From CAZEHS01 sp964649745 (GTDB lineage: Bacteria > Bacillota > Clostridia > Peptostreptococcales > Acidaminobacteraceae), in contig CAZYQI010000060.1 in NCBI GenBank assembly GCA_964649745.1, positions 1 through 11,755 on the forward strand: DNA of 11,755 bases, written 5' to 3'. Under the pieces are notes generated by a model. It did not search any database and had not been told where the DNA came from. It saw only the letters and a list, made by a program, of their open reading frames with translations. The position numbers and the translations under genes are program-made. This document shows, in pieces, positions 5,064-11,755 of the stretch (position 1 is the stretch's first letter; every line of letters begins with the position of its first letter).

Positions 5064-8000
5064 ATTTTTTAAACAAATATTTGCTATATTTGTTTTCAAT
5101 CACCTTTGCAAATTTGCTAATTTCATACGTAGTCGGAATATGTCCTAACGATTTATCCCACTTTGCCCATTCGGTTGTTATTTTGGAATGAATTTTCGGG
5201 TCTATCCCTTCGAGATATCTAGCATCATGGATGTTAATATCTGCTGCTTTCAATATATCCTTATATTTTTGTGGTAATGTATGATGTACCTGCCACCCGC
5301 TGGGCAAATTAGGGAATTCCTTGATGAATAATTTACGATAATTGCTACTAGTAGCAACATCGGCCCCGCCCTTTGCGATGTCCTTACCAACTGCCTTGAT
5401 GCCATTGCTAAGCAATTCCTTCCCTAATCCTTTAAAACTGCTAACCATTGCAATTTTCTCAACAATTTCATTTCTTGGAATATCGGCTCCGCCAACTTCC
5501 GCGCCTGTAATAGCAAATGCTAACGGGGTGTAGTTATCAAGAATACTGATACATACCCCAGGATCCGGACCTTCTCTTTCTCGGAGATCTTCCGGATCAT
5601 TGCCTGTAGGATCAACCAAGTTCAACGGATTGTTCCAGCAGTAGGTATACAAATTCAAGCTCAGGGGATTGGTGATCTTCCCTTCATTCGTATCCCGGCT
5701 GATAAAGCGGCTGGTTACAGGGTCGTAGTAGCGAGCTCTGAGGTGGTAGAAGCCGCTTTCGTCATCCTGGTACTCTCCTGCATAACGGATGGGATTAACA
5801 ATTGTTTCACTCATGGAGTTGAGGTTGCCAAACTCATCATAGGTGTAGTTGTTTTTCACGGCACCGGTGTCGTCTACCAACTTGACCACGTCACCGTGAC
5901 CATTATAGATATAATAGTACCACGTCCCGGCTATAAGTCGTGCAAGAGGTTTATTGGACCATAGGTTTTGGGCCTTTTCTACTCCCGAACCATCCGCCTC
6001 AGCAATCACGCGGCCTGTCTCATCTGTATAGTACTTTGTCGTCCCAGCAGGACCTGTCTTTTTTGTACGCATCCCCTTGTAATCGTACTGATAGGTCGTT
6101 GTTTCTGCCGGTTTGCCGCTGGGTGTATTTGTGTATGCGTTCACCTGGTCAAGACCGTTCCAAACGAGGGTGCTGTTTTTTGATGCCAACAGGAAAGAAG
6201 CATCTCCAGTTGCTGTAGATCTGTTCCCCAACGGGTCATAGGTGTAGCTGGCCGTTTGCCCACTCAGCAACCGATTCAAGGTATCGTAGGTATAATTGAC
6301 TGCGGACCCATCACCTTCGATTTTGGTGATATTCCCATTCAAGTCAGTGACATAGTTCCTGTTCTCCAGCGATGTGGTTCCCATCATGTTGTACATACTT
6401 TTTAAACGATTTACATTGTCAAAACTATACGTTGTAACAAGCCCGTTTACCGGAAAAACAATTCTTTTCGCCATTCCATCCGGAAAGTACTCATAGCCGA
6501 ATGTTTTCCCGTTGGCTGTAACAGACGACAGTTTGTTACGATTGTTGTAGCTATAGGCGGTGGTCAACCCAAACGGAGATTTCATTGATTTGACATTGCC
6601 ATTACCATCATAGGTATATTCAAGCGTTTTCCCGTCTGGATACGTTTTTATCTGAAATCTTCCGTTCGGGAAATAGGTGTAACCTATGGTTCCATAATTC
6701 GCATCTACAACACTGCTGATCTTATCGTTCGCCAAGTAATTATAGGTGTAGCTGAAACCGACACCAACATGCGTTGAAAGCCGTTGCTTTGAATCATACG
6801 TAAAGCTCTGGACTCTCAAATTCCGGTCAAGCAGTTTGGTCAGAGAACCATCCAATCCATAGGATAGATATTTTGCTTTCCCGGCCATGTCGGTGTCAAC
6901 CAGAAGCTGACCCAATTCGCTGTACTCTTTCGTTAACGTCTTCCCATCGGGGTAAGTCAGATTTATCATTCTCCCCAATGCATCGTAGTATGACTTAGTT
7001 ACCTCACTTTTGGGATTAACGACGCTTATCTGTCTGCCCATCTCATCATATGTGTAGGTTATTGTGAATCCATTGGGATCCTTCTGCGACTTTAGGAATC
7101 CTGAGGGTGTATAGGACCACTCATATGTAATCGTCCTTCCCAGCCCATCCACTGTCTCACTTTTGATCTTTTGCCCTTTCAAATCATAAGTTTCTGTTAC
7201 CTTATGCCCTTCTTCATTGACGCGTTCAACCTTTGACGCACTATCTAAATACTTCACTGTCGTCGCGGTTGAGCCAGGATTAGTCGTTTTTATAACCCTG
7301 CCAAGGCAATCATACTCATACTGGGTCACATTGTAGTTCCCATCTGCCAATGTAATCATATTGCTATTGGTGTCGTATGTCTTCGAAGAGATCATTTCGG
7401 GGCTTGCTAACGTTCCTCCAAAGACTTTCAGTTCATTGCCAAGACCGTCATACGCCTTACGCAGAATGATCCCCGATTCATCCGTAGCAGTCACTTCGTT
7501 AGCAGTATCATTATATGCGATTGTCTTAAATGTACCATCACTATTGACCAATTTTGTCAAACGCTTTAACTTGTCATACTCATATCTTTCCGATTTTCCA
7601 GTAGGCATTTGCAGCGTCAGCAGATTACCATTCTTGGCATCAAAATCGTAAAATTCTGTAACAGTGGCTTTCGACTTTGATACAACTTTTGCCGAATCCC
7701 AGTTCTGAACGGTATTTTCTGTCGATAGAGCAATCCGATTAACCAGATTAGTACTGCTGTCAGGGACACCATATGAATAGGTATAGCTCTTTTGAAAGAC
7801 CGGTGTTCCGTTTAAAAAGGTTCGCTCAACACTTCGTGTTCCGTCAGGGTTCAGTAGGGTTTCGTTTTTAATGGTCTCTGCGACACCGCTCGCATTTGTT
7901 ACAACAGTCTGGCTGGATTGATTGTATTTCTTGTCAGGGCTGATCGTATAGTTGATTACTCTGCTTTTGCCCACCTCAGCAGGGAATGTTTCTACAGCCG

Positions 8001-11000
8001 GAAGGGAGGAATTATCTGTCTGATAGGTGACAGTACTAACAGCGCCGCCTTCGTCGGTATAACTCAGACACTGGTGTTTGTCGTTGTATACATACTGCCG
8101 GGTCCCTTTCTGAACGCCATCGAAGAAAACCGTTTCGCGGGTTATATCACCATTGTCGTTGTACTCCCGTGCGGTCGAAACTGTTGCCCCATTCGTTTTA
8201 TCGAGGATCTGTTCGTTATATAGCCGATGCTTGTTGTTAAAGTATAGGGTTGTCTCTTTCTGTCCCGGTACCGTGATAATTGTGGCATACGTGTAGTACC
8301 ACGGCAGATCCTGATAGTGCTGGAGCCCGTTATTATTCCAGCCTCCTGAGGGTGGGTCTTGATATCCTGTGTAGTTCCCGCACTGGAAAAGCATCTCGTT
8401 GGAGACGGGGGTCGATAACGATGCTTTGTCGTATCTGCGAGCGACCGGATAGTAACCCTCGTAGGGACCTGCCCACCCGTCTGCTGTCGTCTGACGATTG
8501 ATCCGTTTAGATTCGTTGTATTCGTAGCTGGTGGTTGCACCGGTGGGCCATGTCACCTTTGTAAGGAGGTTGTAGGTAGTTGAGTATATGCTTTGAGGGT
8601 TGGGGTTAGGTCCGCCATTGTACCAGCCCCTGCTTTCGTCCCACCAACCCCAGGTGCCGTCGGTGTATTCTCTCCACCAGCATCCGTTCCCCCGGTCAAA
8701 GGCCGCGGTGTTGTAGGCCCCTTTAGTGGTTCGGGTTTCATAGTCCAGAGTCGTTACACGCCCCCCTTGGTCGGTTACATTTTTGAGCACATTGTCCTGG
8801 GAATTTAAAGTGATTTTGCTGCCATCCGAAAGGGTCATGGTAACCGTGGTTTCGCTTCCAGTACCAGTGTATGTCAGCGTTGTGACGTTGCCATAGCAAT
8901 CTATGATTTCACGGATTGCTACGGATTTTGAGAGCCCAGACCCTGTAACGACGTGTTTGAAGACGGTACGATTGCCAAAAGCATCGTTCATACAAAGGAG
9001 CCGGCCGTCGGCTCCAAAATAGGCTTTCCGACCATCTAGGTATTTCAAAACAAAATGAGAACTGCCTTCCGCTTCTCCGTTGGTATATTCTGTAGCAGGC
9101 ACTAATTCCATTTTGTACTGGCTGAATTCGGATTGTAAGTTATAAAGCATCTCTTTTTTGGATTGGCTGGTCCACCATTGCCGCAAAGGAATCTGCTTTC
9201 CATCCGTATGAATAATCCAATACCTTTCATCATAGGGCGTTACATCTGAAAGCCCTTCGTTTGGGTGTAATTCCATCGAGGGCAGATCCATTGTCCATCC
9301 GTATCCAATTCGATAGTTTTTCTTCGAAAATGTATCTGTCGGACTGTTTGTAAAATTGGCCCAAGGTTTAACTCCTTCAAAGCCCACGGTCCAGTAGCTT
9401 TGAGCCTGAGCCCAACGCCACTGACGGTCATAGTCCCCTTGTGCTTCTGAGTATGAATTAAACGGACCACTAATCAGTGTATTGTGGCGGTGCCCAATAG
9501 TTTTCCCTGCACTGTCTTTCTCATCATGTTCATAATGGGTCCAATAGGAAAAAAGATTATATCCAGAAAGTTCCCAGTGCGTAACTCGAGCAGCTTCAGC
9601 CCGGGCACGGGCCTTTTGGGTTTCGCTTTCATCGGAATTATACTGTAGCGATACTGGTATTGTTCCCGTTTTACCCTGAATGTTGAATAATGGTATCGAT
9701 AATTTGAGTGCCCCTGTCACAGGATCAACGGATTCCTTGTCCGACTGACCAACCTTGAAGGTTGTATTTAGAAAGTCCGCATAGTTAACACCAAACTTAT
9801 CGATGTAATCATTGTATGGACGGACTGTAGGGTTTAGCGTTTTTTGATACGCCTCTACTTTTTCCAGTATTTGCTGCCACGAGAGTTTTGAAGAAACTTG
9901 GTACGCTGTTATGGCACCAATGTCCAGATAGTATTCCTCGGTAAGAAGAATGTATGCGTTATCCCCCAGAATTGGATTTGTAGGTGGTGTCGATTCCGGT
10001 TTTCGAATTATCGTTTCTAGATCCAGTTGCAAAGCGTTCGCTACCAATAGCGCGTTATAAACCTTATCCAAAGGTTCTGAGCCGGCTACATGTTTTACCA
10101 ATTGGGTCGTACTTTCAAATTTCAGATTTTTATTAAGAATTTCTGTACGATACTCCATTAATCTTTCTAAACTCTTTTCCGGGTTGTTCAACACTTCTAT
10201 AACACTTTTACCCGTTGCAAGGTCTATATCACAGCGGGAGATTGCTATCAGAAGCGCCGATATGTCCTTCATTGCAAACCCATACCGATCCATATCTAGG
10301 AGTGTTGAAGAATCTCCTTTTAGAAACTCAGCCAGTATATCCAGTTTTTCAGGTGTTAGGTCTGACAGCTTGACTGAATTGCCGAGTATAGATTCAATCT
10401 GGTCCCTAGAGCTGATTGGCTCAATGACTGTGGGGATATCCAGCGAGAGAGCTTTCTCGGCATCTATCATCCCGCCGGTAGCCGTTTTCTCAGTCAGTGT
10501 TTCCAATGGTGCGACTGCCTGAGTCAGAAGCTGGCGCAACGCCTTGGCTTCTATTCTTTCTTTGTCACTCTTTACTAGTGCAGCAACGCCAGATACGAAT
10601 GCAGCAGCAGCACTCGTGCCACTTTGATATGAATAGTTGTTACCAGGTGACGTTGATAGAATGTCCTTGCCTGGAGCTGCTAAACTTACCAATTCTCCGT
10701 AGTTGGAATCAGAAAACATATTACCAGTGTTATCCACTGCACCCACTGAAATAACGTTACCTAACTGAAATGATGCTGGATATGCAGGTGCATCCGCACT
10801 ATTTTGTCCGTTGTTTCCAGCTGCACAAATAAAGAGCATTCCTGAACTCTCCATAGCGTCCTTCAGAGCATAGTTGTTGTCTGGACCGCCAAAGCTGCAA
10901 TTCATGATTTTTACACCCAGAGTTTCAGCATACTGGATGGCTTCGATTGCGTCGGAGGTGTATCCGATGCTGTCCTTCATAAACTTGAGTGGCAGTATTT

Positions 11001-11628
11001 TGACCCCCGGTGACACTCCAGTAATGCCCAGATCGTTTTCAGTGGCTGCAATGATTCCCGCCACATGAGTACCGTGGGTATCCTCAGCTTCGCTATCGTA
11101 AACGGATTTGTCGTTACTTGAAAAATCCCATCCGTTCACATCATCAATGTAGCCGTTTTCGTCATCATCAATGCCGTTTTCAGGAACCTCACCCGTGTTG
11201 ATATATACACTGCCGGAAAGGTCCTCATGAGAAATATCTATACCTGTATCCAAAATACCAACGGTGACTGAAGGGCTCCCCTTCGTCGTGCTCCAAGCAG
11301 TCATTGCTCTTATGTCGATACCTGGAACTCCATCGATTTCCTTAACGGTTTGCCCAGAGTTGCTCAAGCCCCATTGGAAAGTGAAGAGGTTCTTTAAACC
11401 ATTGAAATCAAGTGGGATGTCTAGTGGTTTCATCACAGCGGATGGTGTTGTCGATTCCACTGGGAGAACTAACTCCACCGGCTGTGAGTTTGACGGAGGC
11501 GTTGTGCTCTCTAACGGCGGCTTAATCTCTTCTGTAGGCGTATCTCCATTTGTGGGTGTTCCTGTAGCAGGAGGGTTCGCCTCAATTGGGTTAGGAGGTT
11601 CAACGGGAGCCGAAGGAGGCTCAACCAC
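5062..11628 (-). CDS. Giant Rhs/YD-repeat polymorphic toxin with subtilisin-like N-terminal protease and HNH-like tip
   Basis: A protein of 2188 residues as read from a GTG at 11628. In order: Pro/Thr-rich linker (about 1-70); S8 subtilase (about 86-352) with Asp127 (ILDTGID), His185 (DTHGTHVAG), oxyanion Asn272 (AAGNNG) and Ser339 (SGTSAAAA); helical linker (about 400-630); Rhs shell start DPVTGALKLSIPLF (635-648); YD repeats from about 865 (for example YEYDCLGRV, YTYDEMGRQ); and core end YDPVTSRFISRDT to LVDPTGND near 2010. Residues 2017-2188 are the variable tip. Known Rhs and WapA-type proteins form a shell around the tip and deliver it to neighbouring cells, and the protease may aid processing or release (inference). 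The GTG start is doubtful: the frame continues upstream with propeptide-like residues to a TGA at 11728, and no signal peptide is in the window. The gene may therefore be truncated or frame-shifted. Residues 1732-2016 are duplicated in the orphan downstream. Confidence 0.9.
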   Translation of the reverse strand: MVEPPSAPVEPPNPIEANPPATGTPTNGDTPTEEIKPPLESTTPPSNSQPVELVLPVESTTPSAVMKPLDIPLDFNGLKNLFTFQWGLSNSGQTVKEIDGVPGIDIRAMTAWSTTKGSPSVTVGILDTGIDISHEDLSGSVYINTGEVPENGIDDDENGYIDDVNGWDFSSNDKSVYDSEAEDTHGTHVAGIIAATENDLGITGVSPGVKILPLKFMKDSIGYTSDAIEAIQYAETLGVKIMNCSFGGPDNNYALKDAMESSGMLFICAAGNNGQNSADAPAYPASFQLGNVISVGAVDNTGNMFSDSNYGELVSLAAPGKDILSTSPGNNYSYQSGTSAAAAFVSGVAALVKSDKERIEAKALRQLLTQAVAPLETLTEKTATGGMIDAEKALSLDIPTVIEPISSRDQIESILGNSVKLSDLTPEKLDILAEFLKGDSSTLLDMDRYGFAMKDISALLIAISRCDIDLATGKSVIEVLNNPEKSLERLMEYRTEILNKNLKFESTTQLVKHVAGSEPLDKVYNALLVANALQLDLETIIRKPESTPPTNPILGDNAYILLTEEYYLDIGAITAYQVSSKLSWQQILEKVEAYQKTLNPTVRPYNDYIDKFGVNYADFLNTTFKVGQSDKESVDPVTGALKLSIPLFNIQGKTGTIPVSLQYNSDESETQKARARAEAARVTHWELSGYNLFSYWTHYEHDEKDSAGKTIGHRHNTLISGPFNSYSEAQGDYDRQWRWAQAQSYWTVGFEGVKPWANFTNSPTDTFSKKNYRIGYGWTMDLPSMELHPNEGLSDVTPYDERYWIIHTDGKQIPLRQWWTSQSKKEMLYNLQSEFSQYKMELVPATEYTNGEAEGSSHFVLKYLDGRKAYFGADGRLLCMNDAFGNRTVFKHVVTGSGLSKSVAIREIIDCYGNVTTLTYTGTGSETTVTMTLSDGSKITLNSQDNVLKNVTDQGGRVTTLDYETRTTKGAYNTAAFDRGNGCWWREYTDGTWGWWDESRGWYNGGPNPNPQSIYSTTYNLLTKVTWPTGATTSYEYNESKRINRQTTADGWAGPYEGYYPVARRYDKASLSTPVSNEMLFQCGNYTGYQDPPSGGWNNNGLQHYQDLPWYYTYATIITVPGQKETTLYFNNKHRLYNEQILDKTNGATVSTAREYNDNGDITRETVFFDGVQKGTRQYVYNDKHQCLSYTDEGGAVSTVTYQTDNSSLPAVETFPAEVGKSRVINYTISPDKKYNQSSQTVVTNASGVAETIKNETLLNPDGTRSVERTFLNGTPVFQKSYTYSYGVPDSSTNLVNRIALSTENTVQNWDSAKVVSKSKATVTEFYDFDAKNGNLLTLQMPTGKSERYEYDKLKRLTKLVNSDGTFKTIAYNDTANEVTATDESGIILRKAYDGLGNELKVFGGTLASPEMISSKTYDTNSNMITLADGNYNVTQYEYDCLGRVIKTTNPGSTATTVKYLDSASKVERVNEEGHKVTETYDLKGQKIKSETVDGLGRTITYEWSYTPSGFLKSQKDPNGFTITYTYDEMGRQISVVNPKSEVTKSYYDALGRMINLTYPDGKTLTKEYSELGQLLVDTDMAGKAKYLSYGLDGSLTKLLDRNLRVQSFTYDSKQRLSTHVGVGFSYTYNYLANDKISSVVDANYGTIGYTYFPNGRFQIKTYPDGKTLEYTYDGNGNVKSMKSPFGLTTAYSYNNRNKLSSVTANGKTFGYEYFPDGMAKRIVFPVNGLVTTYSFDNVNRLKSMYNMMGTTSLENRNYVTDLNGNITKIEGDGSAVNYTYDTLNRLLSGQTASYTYDPLGNRSTATGDASFLLASKNSTLVWNGLDQVNAYTNTPSGKPAETTTYQYDYKGMRTKKTGPAGTTKYYTDETGRVIAEADGSGVEKAQNLWSNKPLARLIAGTWYYYIYNGHGDVVKLVDDTGAVKNNYTYDEFGNLNSMSETIVNPIRYAGEYQDDESGFYHLRARYYDPVTSRFISRDTNEGKITNPLSLNLYTYCWNNPLNLVDPTGNDPEDLREREGPDPGVCISILDNYTPLAFAITGAEVGGADIPRNEIVEKIAMVSSFKGLGKELLSNGIKAVGKDIAKGGADVATSSNYRKLFIKEFPNLPSGWQVHHTLPQKYKDILKAADINIHDARYLEGIDPKIHSKITTEWAKWDKSLGHIPTTYEISKFAKVIENKYSKYLFKK
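5065..5580 (-). other. Variable tip of the main Rhs protein: linker plus HNH/Endo VII-like nuclease domain
   Basis: The last 172 residues, beginning where identity with the orphan copy ends. A linker (about 2017-2085: DPGVCISILDNYTP, ITGAEVGGADIPRN, LGKELL) may be a pretoxin region. The domain from about 2100 holds WQVHHTLPQKY (His2115-His2116), NIHDARYLEGIDPKIHSK (His2134, Asp2143, His2147) and TEWAKW. The double His followed by a downstream His fits the HNH/Endonuclease VII superfamily seen in many polymorphic toxins (GHH, WHH and DUF2380-like groups), which cut DNA or RNA. The exact subgroup is not certain. The coding is AT-richer than the core, as is usual for exchanged tips. Confidence 0.65.
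5582..6434. repeat. 853-bp direct repeat of Rhs core 3' end (copy A, in the full-length gene)
   Basis: Partner of 3404-4256 in the same orientation, 2178 bp apart. It covers residues 1732-2016 of the main protein. On one side it ends at the core/tip boundary. On the other it ends at ACGTTG, where the main gene continues in frame with VNGLVTTYSFD. Confidence 0.95.
10573..11373 (-). other. Subtilisin-like (S8) protease domain within the Rhs protein
   Basis: Residues about 86-352. All four hallmark blocks are present: DTGID, HGTHVAG, AAGNNG and GTS. The Ser block reads GTSAAAAFV rather than the common GTSMAAPHV, so the Met and Pro are replaced while the triad is kept. A DDENGYIDDVNGWDF insert rich in Asp, typical of S8 calcium sites, lies at about 154-169. 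The domain is probably catalytically active. Confidence 0.9.
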
Positions 11629-11727
11629 CGCAGGCGCTCCAGGTTCTGTTACCGCTTCCAGGTGAGCAAGTAGATAGTTCGGTTGAACGTACTCTATTTC
11701 GGGAGTGTAAAATAGATTGTGCTTTTG
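11629..11727 (-). pseudogene. Upstream continuation of the Rhs frame: end of a subtilase propeptide, closed by TGA
   Basis: Reading in frame upstream of the GTG gives 33 further codons, including YTPEIEYVQPNYLLAHLE and then EPGAPA, before an in-frame TGA at 11728-11730. P-x-IEYVQPNY strongly resembles the end of an inhibitor_I9-type propeptide just before an S8 domain, which means the native coding region extends rightwards. The TGA (or a frameshift within the 28 bases to the edge) breaks it. There is no ATG, GTG or TTG start in this stretch. A real nonsense mutation, a frameshift or a sequencing error cannot be told apart here. Confidence 0.6.
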
Positions 11728-11755
11728 TCAGAAACCCGATTGGGCTGTAGAATAT

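Noticed and set aside
3404..6434. Repeats as a CRISPR array or transposon ends.
   Set aside because: There are only two long copies, both coding for Rhs core, with no spacer periodicity and no inverted termini or transposase.
8142..8741. Alternative minus-strand frames within the Rhs shell.
   Set aside because: The main frame is uninterrupted here with clear Rhs character; the others have low-complexity composition typical of off-frame translation.

Overview
The window holds an accessory toxin locus read entirely on the minus strand (right to left). It is built around a very large Rhs/YD-repeat protein with a subtilisin-like protease at its head and two consecutive sets of toxin tip plus candidate immunity gene. 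Architecture, moderate-to-low G+C, good AGGAGG-type ribosome sites and a PAS histidine kinase point to a Gram-positive spore-former-type Bacillota (Paenibacillaceae or a clostridial relative). That placement is inference, since no taxonomic marker is present.

Layout in transcription order, from the right edge. At 11629-11727 the main reading frame continues upstream of its first usual start codon with residues resembling the end of a subtilase propeptide, then hits an in-frame TGA at 11728-11730. At 5062-11628 lies the main Rhs protein: Pro-rich linker, S8 protease with an intact Asp/His/Ser triad, helical linker, about 1,150 residues of YD/Rhs shell ending at the hallmark DPTGN, then a variable tip with an HNH/Endo VII-like His-His motif. 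At 4697-5050 a small acidic gene with a strong ribosome site overlapping the Rhs stop codon is the likely immunity gene for that tip. At 4257-4696 is a non-coding, GC-rich, hairpin-rich spacer. At 2875-4218 an orphan Rhs C-terminus repeats the last 285 residues' worth of core almost base for base and then carries a different tip. At 2360-2878 a DUF2247-like protein, overlapping the orphan tip by ATGA, is its probable immunity protein. A strong intrinsic terminator at 2242-2279 closes the array.

The two 853-bp core repeats (3404-4256 and 5582-6434, offset 2178 bp) explain how the parts could work together. The main protein shows one toxin while the second toxin/immunity pair sits downstream as a silent spare. 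Homologous recombination between the repeats would delete tip 1, immunity 1 and the spacer, and fuse tip 2 in frame to the main protein next to its own immunity gene.

Left of the array, after about 590 bp of non-coding DNA, is a cytosolic two-PAS histidine kinase (79-1608) without a receiver domain. About 24 bp beyond its stop the sequence looks like the terminal inverted repeat of an IS3-family insertion sequence running off the left edge. Tip functions, immunity pairings and the IS call rest on motif recognition by eye.
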